Assembly (NCBI GenBank): GCA_009691765.1
Contig: SIAO01000003.1
Coordinates: forward strand, 62,001-126,000
From: Planctomycetota bacterium
GTDB lineage: Bacteria; Planctomycetota; GCA-002687715
Reading direction: 5' to 3'
DNA length: 64,000 nt
Made by a program: the position numbers and the translations under genes. Of this stretch, positions 53,131 to 63,289 are shown piece after piece. The notes under the pieces are model-generated. The model ran no database searches, was not told the origin of the DNA, and saw only the letters and a list, made by a program, of their open reading frames with translations. Positions within the stretch are counted from its first letter, which is position 1, and the number at the start of each line of letters is the position of its first letter.

Positions 53131-54993
53131 TCACATGCGTTGCAGCAGCGGCATCCCGAGCAGGGCGGTGCCGCGCTCAAGGCCTGCGACGGCTGCTGCG
53201 CACAATTGCAACCGTGCAGCGCGCAACTCTTGGTCCGTGGCGCGCAGCACATCACAGCGGTCGTAAAAGCGATTCAGATCGCGCACGAGTTCGAGTAGCC
53301 AGTTGGCCACAACCCCTGGGTTGTATTCACGCGCTGCACGCGCCGCCGCCGCCGGAAGGGCGAGCAAGGTCAGTGCGAGATTGATTTCCGCCGGATCGTT
53401 GAGCAACGCAGGGTTGCCGCGGCTGAGTGTGCCGGCTGCATCCAACATGCTGCGCAAACGCGCGTAGGCATAGAGCACGCGTGCGCCTGTGTCGCCGTCG
53501 AACTTCACGGATTCCTTCGGATCGAAAGTCATGCTCGCGAGAGGATTCACCTTGAGCAGCATGAAGCGCAGCGCTGACAAGGCCACCACTGCGGCGCGGC
53601 GCTGTACTTCAGCATCCTCCAGCCGATGTTCTTCATCACGCGCGCGGATTTCCAGAACCGCGAGAGCGGTGGTTTCGGCGAGAAGGTCGTCGGCATCCAC
53701 AACGGTGCCTTCGCGGGACTTCATGCGTCCTTCCGGCAAGTTCACCAAACCATAAGCCAAGTGGTGCAAGTCGGACGCCCATGCGTAGCCCATGTGTCGC
53801 AAAATCGCGAACAGTACGGCGAAGTGATACTTCTGTTCATCGCCGACGACCCAGAGCTGGCCATCAAGCTGATTCTGCGCGGCTTTCAACACCGTCGTGC
53901 CGATGTCTTGGGTGATGTAGACACTGGTGCCGTCACTGCGCAGGACGACCTTGCGTCCGAGCTTTTCGGCACTGAGATCGATTTCTACGGCGCCGTCGGC
54001 TCTGCGCTGGAACACACCGCGCTCAAGCCCTTCGAGGATCAGATCGCGCCCAAGTGTCCATGTCTCGCTCTCGCGATAGACCACATCGAAACTGACGCCG
54101 AGGTCGGTGTACGTCTTGGCAAAACCGGCGAAGGCCCAGCCATTCATCAGATTCCAGAGCGCGTGCACTTCCGTGTCGCCGCGTTCCCACGCACGCAGCA
54201 TTTCGGTGCATTCGGCGCCGAGGGGGATCTGCGCGAATCCCGCTTCACGGAAACTCGCGCGCCACTCGCGAGCGAGGGCCGCGTCGTCAGCCTTGGGAGC
54301 GTCCTTCTGGGCGAGACGCTGTGTCTTCCAAACTTCAAACTCCTCAGGGTGAGCAGCACAATGCGTTTCGACTTCACGTGCGAATTCCTTGTCGAAGCGC
54401 ACGTAGCAGTCGCCGACGAGATGATCGCTCTTCTGGCCGGTGTCCGTGGGCGTCACACCATTCATGAAGCGCTTCCACGCGAGCATGGACTTGCAAATGT
54501 GAATGCCGCGATCGTTAAACAGGTTGGCGCGGAGCACAGTGGCCCCAGCGTTGGCTAATACTGCTGCCGTGCTGTGCCCAAGGAAGTTGTTGCGCATGTG
54601 CCCAAGATGCAGCGGCTTGTTGGTGTTGGGCGCGGAGTACTCCACCATCAAGCGTCGGCCGGCGAGGGCAGTGCCTTGGCCGAAGGCTGTTGGGTCGTCC
54701 AGCACTTCTTGCAACAGGGCTGTCAGCAGCGCTTCCGGTTGCAGTTTCAAGTTGACATAGCCGCTGACAGCGACGGCGGTGTCGACAGGGCTGCATCCGT
54801 TCAGCGCGGCTGCCAGAGTCGCTGCGAGTTTGGGGGGAGCGATGCGCAATTCCTTGGCGAGCAAGAAAGCGTTGACGGTGAGGTCGCCGCGCGCACGGTC
54901 TTCAGGAAACTCGATGGCAACTTGGGTTGGGCTGACGCCGTAGGCCAACGTGATGGCACTGCGGGCAAGATCGGCAAGGTGGGCAAGCAGCAT
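53131..54993 (-). CDS. argS: Arginyl-tRNA synthetase
   Basis: This class I synthetase (620 aa) charges tRNA-Arg. The N-terminal Arg-tRNA-synthetase additional domain (1-100) is followed by the HIGH-type H129-L-G-H132 in PNTNKPLHLGH, the KMSKS-equivalent GRMKSREGTVV near 400, and the helical anticodon-binding domain with YAYARLRSML. The length is slightly greater than E. coli ArgS. Confidence 0.97.
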   Translation of the reverse strand: MLLAHLADLARSAITLAYGVSPTQVAIEFPEDRARGDLTVNAFLLAKELRIAPPKLAATLAAALNGCSPVDTAVAVSGYVNLKLQPEALLTALLQEVLDDPTAFGQGTALAGRRLMVEYSAPNTNKPLHLGHMRNNFLGHSTAAVLANAGATVLRANLFNDRGIHICKSMLAWKRFMNGVTPTDTGQKSDHLVGDCYVRFDKEFAREVETHCAAHPEEFEVWKTQRLAQKDAPKADDAALAREWRASFREAGFAQIPLGAECTEMLRAWERGDTEVHALWNLMNGWAFAGFAKTYTDLGVSFDVVYRESETWTLGRDLILEGLERGVFQRRADGAVEIDLSAEKLGRKVVLRSDGTSVYITQDIGTTVLKAAQNQLDGQLWVVGDEQKYHFAVLFAILRHMGYAWASDLHHLAYGLVNLPEGRMKSREGTVVDADDLLAETTALAVLEIRARDEEHRLEDAEVQRRAAVVALSALRFMLLKVNPLASMTFDPKESVKFDGDTGARVLYAYARLRSMLDAAGTLSRGNPALLNDPAEINLALTLLALPAAAARAAREYNPGVVANWLLELVRDLNRFYDRCDVLRATDQELRAARLQLCAAAVAGLERGTALLGMPLLQRM

Positions 54994-55057
54994 CGAAGAC
55001 TCCGTCCCCTGCGAGGGGCGCTATTGTACGGACCGCGCTTGAGCGCTCCAGACGAGC

Positions 55058-55990
55058 ATGCAACCTGTCATCGATATTCAACTTGGTGTGGATCGGGCCG
55101 TGGATGCGTTGCGCTGTCTTGTCACCACGACGCTGCCGCCTTGGAGCAGCGTTGTGCTTGTGGACCCCGAGTATTTCGACGTGCAATGGGCGATTAACGC
55201 GCACATGCGCACGGCGGACGGCGCGTTGCAGAAGATCGATCGCGTGCTCGCCCGCCAACAGTGGTCGGCACTGCGTGCGGCCTACGAGCGCCTTGGTTTT
55301 CGCACTCTCGTGATGCCTGCGCATGCAGGTTTGTGCGATCAGGTGTTCTGTGCCAATCCGGCGTTTCCTTTCTCCGCACCGCAGGGCGGTGCTTCGACGG
55401 TGCTGCTCTCAGCAATGCGCCATGCAGAACGGGCTGCTGAGCCCGGCTTGATGGGGGAGTTCTTGCGGGCGCAGGGGGTGCAAGTCGTGCTTCGTGCTGA
55501 AGGTGCCACGGCTCAGGAGGGCAATGGCGATCTTCTTTTTGTGCCTGGGCGCAACGTGCTGCTGGGCGGCATCGGCCCGCGGAGCGAGCGCAGTGGTTTG
55601 ATCGAAGCTGCGGCCGCAGCCGATGCTCCTCTGGTGCTTTTTCGCTTGGAACAGCCCGACTACTACCACCTGGACACCTGCGTGGCGCCCCTGAATGCAC
55701 GCACAGCGCTGTTCGTGCCCGAGGCATTTCTGCCCGAGGATTTGCGCTTGCTCGCAGCGCTGTTTCCGAAGTTGCTCCCGGTGCCTGAAGGCGAAGGGCG
55801 AAGTGTCATGGCCGCGAATGCTCACAGTCCCGATGGTCGCAACGTATTGATCGATGCAGCAGCTTGCGCGACTCGTCAGCTGCTCGCTGCGGAGGGTTTC
55901 GAGCCCGTGCCGTTGGACACCTCGGAATTCCGCAAAGCCGGCGGGTCGGTGTTCTGCATGAAGTTGATGCTGTTTGCAGGTCGCGCTTGA
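55058..55990 (+). CDS. Amidinotransferase-superfamily enzyme (DDAH/arginine deiminase-like)
   Basis: The protein (310 aa) has the pentein fold of guanidine-modifying enzymes. Catalytic elements are CDQVFCANPAF near the start, the acidic EGNGDLLF segment, the histidine in YYHLDTCVAPL and the nucleophile C300 in GGSVFCMKL. These match dimethylarginine dimethylaminohydrolase and related hydrolases rather than glycine amidinotransferase. The substrate may be arginine, methylarginine or an arginine derivative. It is divergent from argS by 64 bp and one gene from speA, so an arginine link is plausible. Confidence 0.88.
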   Translation: MQPVIDIQLGVDRAVDALRCLVTTTLPPWSSVVLVDPEYFDVQWAINAHMRTADGALQKIDRVLARQQWSALRAAYERLGFRTLVMPAHAGLCDQVFCANPAFPFSAPQGGASTVLLSAMRHAERAAEPGLMGEFLRAQGVQVVLRAEGATAQEGNGDLLFVPGRNVLLGGIGPRSERSGLIEAAAAADAPLVLFRLEQPDYYHLDTCVAPLNARTALFVPEAFLPEDLRLLAALFPKLLPVPEGEGRSVMAANAHSPDGRNVLIDAAACATRQLLAAEGFEPVPLDTSEFRKAGGSVFCMKLMLFAGRA

Positions 55991-56077
55991 CCCATCTGGT
56001 CAGTGCTGCCGATCAGCGGAGTGGAGAGACCCGCTTGTTGCAAAGCGGCGCCGAGGGGCGCCTATGGGCCGATAGTG

Positions 56078-56809
56078 ATGAAAGATTTCGCACGATCAGA
56101 TCCGTGGATGGTGTTCAAGATCATGGGCGAGTTTGTGGACGGCTTCGAGACCATGAAGGACATCGGTCCTGCGGTGTCGGTGTTCGGCGGCGCACGCTTT
56201 CCCGAAGGCCACCCCACTTACGAAGTCGGCCGTGATCTCGGGGCGCGTTTGGCACGCAGCGGCTACGCGGTGATCACCGGTGGCGGGCCCGGTGTGATGG
56301 AGGCCGTGTGTCGTGGCGCCAAGGATGTCGGCGGTACGGCGGTGGGCTTGAACATCCAGTTGCCCTCGGAAAAGCAATCCAATAATTGCGCCACAGTGAA
56401 GCTCGATTTCGATTACTTCTTTGCGCGCAAAGTGATGTTCATGCGTTACGCGCAGGGTTTCGTCGTTTTGCCCGGTGGCTTTGGAACTCTCGATGAGCTG
56501 TTCGAAGCTCTGACTTTGATTCAGACTCGGAAGAGCACCGATTGCCCCGTCGTGCTCGTGGGCCGCGCGTTTTGGGAGCCACTTCGCGCTTGGATCGAAG
56601 CGACTCTTGTGCGTGAGAAGACCATCAAACCGTCAGACATGAAGCTCTTCACCGTGGTGGAAACCGCCGAGGAGGCCGTCGCCTACGTGCGCGCGACCCA
56701 TCAGGCGGCGCACCAAGAGACTCTCGTGCAACGGGGTTCGCGCCAGCGTCCACCGACGCTCCGGCGCGCTCCTATGCGTTCTGTGTTGCGCTTGCGCCGT
56801 AGCTCGTAG
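56078..56809 (+). CDS. LOG-family protein (TIGR00730, nucleoside-monophosphate phosphoribohydrolase-like)
   Basis: The protein (243 aa) has a Rossmann-like fold with SVFGGAR, the nucleotide motif GGGPGVMEA (68-76) and the PGGFGTLDE motif (132-140), which are hallmarks of the LONELY GUY family. Such enzymes cleave nucleotide 5'-monophosphates to base and ribose 5-phosphate; some bacterial members degrade AMP. The C-terminal 30 residues are basic and poorly conserved. ATG at 56078 (or GTG at 56075) is chosen by fit to family length; no strong ribosome-binding site is present. Confidence 0.9.
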   Translation: MKDFARSDPWMVFKIMGEFVDGFETMKDIGPAVSVFGGARFPEGHPTYEVGRDLGARLARSGYAVITGGGPGVMEAVCRGAKDVGGTAVGLNIQLPSEKQSNNCATVKLDFDYFFARKVMFMRYAQGFVVLPGGFGTLDELFEALTLIQTRKSTDCPVVLVGRAFWEPLRAWIEATLVREKTIKPSDMKLFTVVETAEEAVAYVRATHQAAHQETLVQRGSRQRPPTLRRAPMRSVLRLRRSS

Positions 56810-56894
56810 CGCTTGGGTTGTGGCTTGTTTTGGTGCTATCACAGCACCCCGCATGCGGTCCGTAAGGCCCTAATCCATTGCGGCCACCAGCCCC

Positions 56895-58730
56895 ATGACA
56901 TCTAACCCTGCATCAGTACGGCCTTTGCGCAACGTGGCCATCATCGCCCACGTCGACCATGGCAAGACCACCCTTGTCGACAAGATGATCCTGCAGGCTG
57001 GCCTGCTGCGCAGCAACCAAGCCATGCAGGAGTGCATGCTCGACAGCAACGCGCTCGAACGTGAGCGTGGCATCACGATCCTCGCCAAGAACATCGCCAT
57101 GCGCTATAGCGGTTTCAAGATCAATATCTTCGATACTCCTGGCCACGCAGACTTCGGTGGCGAGGTGGAACGCACGCTCAAGATGGCGGACGGAGTGCTG
57201 TTGCTGGTGGATGCGTTCGACGGCCCTATGCCGCAAACGCGCTTCGTGTTGCGTAAAGCGCTCGAAGCCGGTCTGCCTCCGATCGTGGTCATTAACAAGA
57301 TGGATCGCTCTGGCGCACGCCCCGCAGCCGTGCTCGATGCGGTGTTTGATCTCATGGTCGCCCTCGGTGCCACAGATCATCAGCTCGATTTCCCCGTCAT
57401 CTACGCCGCTGGGCGCGATGGTTGGGCGAACACCTTGCCGGAGCCGTCCACAAACGGACTCACGCCTTTGTTCGAGACCATCATCAAGTTCGTCCCCGAA
57501 CCACGTGGTGACTCCGAAGGGCCCACGATGGTGCAGGTGGCCGCGTTGGACTGGAATGAATTCGCAGGACGCATTGCCATTGGGCGCGTGCTGCGCGGGC
57601 GTGTTGAAGCTGGAAAGCCACTTGTTGTGCAGCGTCCCGACGGCGGGCTGACGCGCGTGCAACCGCGCAAGGTCATGGTGTTTGAAGGCATGGGCCGTGA
57701 AACGGTCTCTACCGTCGAGTGCGGCGATGTCTGCGCTCTCGAAGGGCTCGATTCCATTCAGATTGGCGACACTCTGTGCTCTCCCGATCTGGTGGAGGCT
57801 TTGCCACGCATCAGCGTCGACGAACCCACTATTGCGATGGTCTTTCAGATCAACGACGGGCCGCTTGTTGGCACGGAAGGCAAGTTGGTCACTAGCCGCC
57901 AGATTCGTGAACGCCTCGAGCGCGAAACACTGAAGAATGTGGCGCTACGCCTGAAGGACACCGGTCGCGCCGACGCTATCGAAGTCAGCGGACGCGGTGT
58001 GTTGCATCTCGGCATTCTTATCGAAGAAATGCGCCGTGAAGGCTATGAGTTCTGCGTAGGTAAGCCACGCGTGCTCACTCACGAAGAGAACGGCGTCAAG
58101 ATGGAGCCGTTTGAATCTGTGCTCGTTGAATCGCCGGAGCGGCACGCAGGAAAGGTCATCGAACTTTTCGGCCAACGTCGCGCTGAGATGGAGAAGTTGG
58201 AGCCAGGCCCCGGTGGCACCGTGCGCCTAGAGTTTCGTTGTCCCGCGCGCGGGCTCATCGGCTTGCGCACGCGTCTCCTGAATCTCAGCCAAGGTGAGGC
58301 AGTGCTCTCGCACATCTTCGCCGGTTGGGCTCCATGGACTGGCGCGCTGCCCACTCGTGGCCAAGGCGTCATGATCAGCGTGGATTTGGGCGAAGCCGTG
58401 ATGTACGCCCTCGAGAAGCTCAAGGACCGCGGTTACTTCTTCGTCGCTGCGGGCGATCGTGTGTATGAAGGCATGGTTGTGGGCGAGCATTCCAAGCTCA
58501 ACGACATCGAGGTCAACTGCTGTCGTGAAAAGAAGCTGACGAATATCCGCACGACTTCTGCGGATCGCAAGCTCTATCTACCGCCGCCGCGCGTGCTCGG
58601 AGTTGAAGACGCGCTCGAATACATCGAAGACGACGAGTTGGTGGAGTTCACACCGCAGAGCATTCGTTTGCGCAAGCAGTTGCTGCGCGAAGGGGATCGC
58701 CGGAAGGTGCGCCGCCAGGAAGCCTCCTGA
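56895..58730 (+). CDS. typA: Ribosome-associated GTPase TypA/BipA
   Basis: This translational GTPase (611 aa) supports 50S assembly under stress. G motifs are [27 protein letters not shown] and the SPU-independent G5 region. BipA-specific C-terminal parts are [30 protein letters not shown] and [19 protein letters not shown]. The length matches the family. The 85-bp gap before it contains a small hairpin (56832-56848) with no T tail. Confidence 0.97.
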   Translation: MTSNPASVRPLRNVAIIAHVDHGKTTLVDKMILQAGLLRSNQAMQECMLDSNALERERGITILAKNIAMRYSGFKINIFDTPGHADFGGEVERTLKMADGVLLLVDAFDGPMPQTRFVLRKALEAGLPPIVVINKMDRSGARPAAVLDAVFDLMVALGATDHQLDFPVIYAAGRDGWANTLPEPSTNGLTPLFETIIKFVPEPRGDSEGPTMVQVAALDWNEFAGRIAIGRVLRGRVEAGKPLVVQRPDGGLTRVQPRKVMVFEGMGRETVSTVECGDVCALEGLDSIQIGDTLCSPDLVEALPRISVDEPTIAMVFQINDGPLVGTEGKLVTSRQIRERLERETLKNVALRLKDTGRADAIEVSGRGVLHLGILIEEMRREGYEFCVGKPRVLTHEENGVKMEPFESVLVESPERHAGKVIELFGQRRAEMEKLEPGPGGTVRLEFRCPARGLIGLRTRLLNLSQGEAVLSHIFAGWAPWTGALPTRGQGVMISVDLGEAVMYALEKLKDRGYFFVAAGDRVYEGMVVGEHSKLNDIEVNCCREKKLTNIRTTSADRKLYLPPPRVLGVEDALEYIEDDELVEFTPQSIRLRKQLLREGDRRKVRRQEAS

Positions 58731-58747
58731 GCAGCGCCCCGTTCCTC

Positions 58748-58764
58748 GCGCGCTGAGTGCGCGC
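58748..58764. terminator. Hairpin between convergent typA and gdhA
   Basis: GCGCGC arms flank a five-base loop in the 42-bp gap between the two stop codons. There is no T-run on either side, so it is a weak candidate bidirectional terminator. Confidence 0.35.
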
Positions 58765-58772
58765 CCGTCAAC

Positions 58773-60050
58773 TCACGGAAAGATGCCGCGCTCGGCGTAG
58801 GCCTTCGCGATGCGTTCTAGGGCCACAACGTAGGCACCCGTGCGCAAGTCCGTCTTGTAGCGTTTGGCGCGTTCGACGGTGTTCTCGAAGGCTTTGATGA
58901 TGAGTTCGTGGAGCTTGCGGTCCACGGCTTCTAATTCCCAATGTTCGCAGTTGCGGTTCTGCACCCACTCGAAGAACGAGACGATGACGCCGCCGCTGTT
59001 GGCCAAGATGTCGGGGATCGCAGTGATGCCGCGTTCGCCCAAGACGACATCGGCTTCGCGGGTGGTGGGGCCGTTGGCGCCTTCCACCACGACCTTGGCG
59101 GTGATGCGTTTTGCGCGCGCGCTCGTGAGCTGGTTTTCGATCGCAGCAGGCACCAGCACAACGCACTTTTGATCCCAGAAGGCTTCTGGCGCGATGGTTT
59201 CACCACCAGCGAAGCCATTCAGGCTGCGCGTGGTGTCTTGATGCAGTTTGAGTGCTGCAACATCGAGGCCTTGGACGTTCGCCACAGCTCCGGTGTGGTC
59301 GTGAACAGCAACCACTTTCATGCCCATCTGCTGAGCGATGAGCGCGGTGAAGTAACCCACATTGCCGAAGCCTTGCACTGCGAGCGTGAGTTCGGAGGTC
59401 TTGAGGCCGGCCATCTTCGCCCAGCGCTCGATGATGTAACAGACGCCTTGGCCAGTAGCCTTTTCACGTCCTTCTGAACCGCCGCAGGCAAGGCTCTTGC
59501 CCGTGACGAGGGCTTTGGCGCGGTTGCGGTCGGAGCCGCCGTGAGAATTGGCGAAGGTGTCGAACATCCACACCATGTGCTGCGAATTGGTGCCCATGTC
59601 CGGCGCAGGAATGTCGGACTCGGGCCCGATGTTGCTACCGAGCGCGTGGGTGAAGCGCCGCGTGAGGCGCATCTGCTCATTTTGCGACAGCTCTCCAGGC
59701 TTGCAAGTGATGCCGCCCTTCGCGCCGCCGTAGGGCAGGCCCGCGAGTGCCGTCTTGAAGGTCATCCATGCGGCGAGAGCTTTGACTTCATCGAGGTCCA
59801 CTTGGGGTGCATAGCGAATGCCACCTTTGTAGGGCCCGAGGATGTTGTTGTGCTGGATGCGGTAGCCGCGAAAGATGCGGAACTCGCCACTGTCCATGAG
59901 TACCGGAAAGTTGACGCAGATTTCGTTCTTCGGGTGCTCAAGGATCGTGCGCACTGCAGGGTCGAGATTCATCACTTGCGCGGCTTTTAGGAACTGCGCA
60001 CGCGCTGCGGCGTACAGGCTTTCACCTTCGATCAGATGTTCGGATGTCAT
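58773..60050 (-). CDS. gdhA: Glutamate dehydrogenase
   Basis: The protein (425 aa) is predicted to interconvert glutamate and 2-oxoglutarate plus ammonia. It has FRGYRIQHNNILGPYKGGIRY, the catalytic-lysine motif PYGGAKGGI (K111), the PAPDMGT segment, the NAD(P)-binding VQGFGNVGYF and the late NSGGVIVSFFEWVQN. The short 425-aa form and FEWVQN resemble NAD-type or dual-specificity hexameric enzymes. GAGGAAA precedes the ATG. It would release ammonia or assimilate it during amino-acid use. Confidence 0.97.
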   Translation of the reverse strand: MTSEHLIEGESLYAAARAQFLKAAQVMNLDPAVRTILEHPKNEICVNFPVLMDSGEFRIFRGYRIQHNNILGPYKGGIRYAPQVDLDEVKALAAWMTFKTALAGLPYGGAKGGITCKPGELSQNEQMRLTRRFTHALGSNIGPESDIPAPDMGTNSQHMVWMFDTFANSHGGSDRNRAKALVTGKSLACGGSEGREKATGQGVCYIIERWAKMAGLKTSELTLAVQGFGNVGYFTALIAQQMGMKVVAVHDHTGAVANVQGLDVAALKLHQDTTRSLNGFAGGETIAPEAFWDQKCVVLVPAAIENQLTSARAKRITAKVVVEGANGPTTREADVVLGERGITAIPDILANSGGVIVSFFEWVQNRNCEHWELEAVDRKLHELIIKAFENTVERAKRYKTDLRTGAYVVALERIAKAYAERGIFP

Positions 60051-60141
60051 GAGCGGGTTTCCTCAAAAAATGTGTGGGGTACGCTATGCAGCCGCACCAA
60101 CCGCCACAAGGAGCGGCGCGCGCATCACGAGGCATTCACCC

Positions 60142-60981
60142 ATGTTGCGTCAAGAATCCAAGCATTTCCGAACAGTGTTCTCGTTGTTGCTGTTGACGCT
60201 CGTGTTGGCATGTAGCGAGAAGGTGGCGTGGCGTACGACGCCTGTCTCTATGGAAACGGCCGCTACGACGTTAGTTGTGCCGATTCCCTGCTTTCCGGGA
60301 ACCGGGCCCGTCGTGCTGCGTGTCAACGGAGTTCCTATCGATGAATCGAGCATCGTGCGCTTCGAGGCCATGATGCGTCAGCGCACGCCAGGCATGTCCG
60401 CCGAAACCGTGCGGCGCAAGACCATCGAGGAAGTGGTGGTGCCGATGGCGGCGTTGTACGCAGGGCACAAGCAGCGCATCGACGAGATGAGTCGGCGTAT
60501 TCGCACCGCGTCCGATCGCATCGCACGTGGCGACAGTTTTGAAGCGGTAGCGCTCGACACCGGCGATGATCTCAGCGCGCGTGCGGGTGGCGTGTATGGC
60601 GCTGTCACGCGTGCCAATGCGGGCCTTGCGCAGTTGCCACCAGTGCTCGAAGAGCGTGTGTTCAGTGCGTCGGTGGGCATAGCGACGGAACCGTTCGCTG
60701 GTTTGGTGGGTTTTCAAATCGTGCGCGTGGATAAATCCATCGGCGCGTCCGACCCCAAAACCGAACAGCGCGAAATGCGCCATATCCTCGTTCACTACGA
60801 CGCTGCTATGGCCAAGAACATGCGCAAGGTGGATCTGAAGCATCCGCAACTGAAAGAACTCATCGAGCAGTGGCAGGGCGAGTTCACTGAAAGATCTCGG
60901 CGACTCATCGAAAACGCGCGCATCGAAGTTGTCGATCCGGTTTGGCGCCCGCTCATTTATCCTTTTCGCCTCGCGAACTGA
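60142..60981 (+). CDS. Lipoprotein with parvulin-like peptidyl-prolyl isomerase features
   Basis: The protein (279 aa) has a lipoprotein signal with lipobox LVLAC (cysteine at about residue 24), so it is predicted to be membrane-anchored outside the cytoplasm. The region VVLRVNGVPIDESSIVRFEAMM resembles the N-terminal part of SurA/PrsA chaperones. The stretch RIARGDSFEAVALDTGDDLSARAGGVYGAV, followed by LPPVLEERVFSASVG and FAGLVGFQIVRVDK, resembles a parvulin PPIase core. A short MRHILVHYDAA segment follows. ATG at 60142 has GAGG nine bases upstream. It likely helps fold exported proteins. Confidence 0.82.
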   Translation: MLRQESKHFRTVFSLLLLTLVLACSEKVAWRTTPVSMETAATTLVVPIPCFPGTGPVVLRVNGVPIDESSIVRFEAMMRQRTPGMSAETVRRKTIEEVVVPMAALYAGHKQRIDEMSRRIRTASDRIARGDSFEAVALDTGDDLSARAGGVYGAVTRANAGLAQLPPVLEERVFSASVGIATEPFAGLVGFQIVRVDKSIGASDPKTEQREMRHILVHYDAAMAKNMRKVDLKHPQLKELIEQWQGEFTERSRRLIENARIEVVDPVWRPLIYPFRLAN

Positions 60982-61081
60982 TTCCGTTCGCGCGGTGATT
61001 CGCGCAGGTTTCGCATTCCGTTCGCATGGGCAAAAGTGAGCGCAGGCGGAGCGCGGCTGAGGGGGTGGAGCATTCCGTTCG
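60981..61081 (+). repeat. Three copies of ATTCCGTTCG upstream of rho
   Basis: The 10-mer ATTCCGTTCG occurs at 60981, 61015 and 61072, all in the same direction, with start-to-start distances of 34 and 57 bp. The first copy overlaps the lipoprotein stop codon. They lie about 100-240 bp before the proposed rho promoter and could be binding sites for a regulator, or chance. Confidence 0.45.
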
Positions 61082-61187
61082 AGGCCGCCGAGCCGAAATG
61101 CGGAATCCCTTCAGGACATGCGGAACCCGCGCGAACCACGCGCCTACGACCCGATAGGTGGGTTTTCGAGCATATTTTGCAGGGGGC

Positions 61188-61217
61188 TTGCGTAAGAGGC
61201 GGTCGATAGGCTATATG
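61188..61217 (+). promoter_or_regulatory. Candidate sigma-70 promoter for rho
   Basis: TTGCGT and TATATG are separated by 18 bp, matching the -35 and -10 consensus at four of six positions each. Transcription would start near 61224, giving a leader of about 260 nt before rho. Confidence 0.45.
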
Positions 61218-61223
61218 TATGCC

Positions 61224-61485
61224 CGTTCCGGGGCGCCATCCTTTGGCAGGCCGGGAACGTGACTTGGTCCGCTAACCACTTTGGGCGGACGGCGGGTGTG
61301 CCGCAATCTCGGGGATTGTTCCCCTTTCGGTGACACTCGCGCCGGTTTGGCAAATCGCCTGAATTTATCAGGGCGAAAGCAGGGCTTTGAAGGCCCGAAT
61401 AACCGGCTGGTGTTCCGTGATCGTGTGCACTTTTTCAGCGGACTTGCCGCGGAAAATCTCATAGCGATATCGGGGAGACTTGAGC
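61224..61485 (+). promoter_or_regulatory. Structured 5' leader of rho
   Basis: The gap between 60982 and 61485 has no gene. Its second half contains closely packed pairings. A bulged stem pairs 61224-61231 with 61251-61259, and a second stem pairs GTCCGC 61267-61272 with GCGGAC 61285-61290. GGGGA/TCCCC at 61311-61324 is followed by TTT and looks like an attenuator. GCCGGTT at 61341-61347 pairs perfectly with AACCGGC at 61401-61407. That helix encloses two more hairpins (61356-61375 and 61382-61396), forming a three-way junction. No known riboswitch class was recognised. Rho genes are often autoregulated through their leaders. Confidence 0.5.
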
Positions 61486-62898
<1,413 letters not shown>

Positions 62899-62919
62899 TC
62901 GGGCGCTGTAACAACACTG

Positions 62920-62953
62920 CGGCTCCGGCACGCGCGCTGCGTGGCCGGAGCCG
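62920..62953. terminator. Strong hairpin between rho and rpmH
   Basis: CGGCTCCGGC and GCCGGAGCCG are perfect 10-bp arms around a 14-base loop, in the gap between the convergent rho and rpmH genes. There is no U-tract, but the position and stability suggest a bidirectional transcription end. Confidence 0.55.
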
Positions 62954-62974
62954 TTGGCATTCAGAGGAGTGGCT

Positions 62975-63112
62975 TTAGCCCTTGGGCGTGAGCTGGCGGC
63001 CCATGCGGCGGTGACGCTTGATGATTTTGCGCCCGCCCTTGGTCTTCATGCGGTGGAGGAATCCCACCTTCTTGAGCCACTTTTTCTTGCTGTTGCGGAT
63101 GTGGAGTTTCAT
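62975..63112 (-). CDS. rpmH: 50S ribosomal protein bL34
   Basis: The 45-aa basic protein reads MKLHIRNSKKKWLKK, followed by VGFLHRMKTKGGRKIIKRHR and RMGRQLTPKG. The GFxxRMxTxxGRxxIxRRRxxGRxxL pattern is that of bL34, although the N-terminal part diverges from the usual KRTYQPS. It lies alone, convergent with rho, and is not followed by rnpA as in most bacteria. Upstream, CCCCG/CGGGG could fold near the ribosome-binding region. Confidence 0.9.
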   Translation of the reverse strand: MKLHIRNSKKKWLKKVGFLHRMKTKGGRKIIKRHRRMGRQLTPKG

Positions 63113-63289
63113 GGTTCGGCCCCGTCCTACGGCGGGGAAGCCACCTTAGGGGTGAAGATGCTATGCACTTCCATCCGATGGTTCAAACTTGCCTCAACAA
63201 TGTTGCCTTGATTCCCCCGGGCCGGGGGTTTCGGGGCAGGCAGCGTGGCATGCCGTATCCTGTACACCGTTGAGGAGAGCATCAGACTC

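Noticed and set aside
56832-56848. GGTGCT/AGCACC hairpin as terminator for the LOG gene
   Set aside because: The stem is only 6 bp and has no T-run downstream in the direction of transcription; the T residues are upstream.
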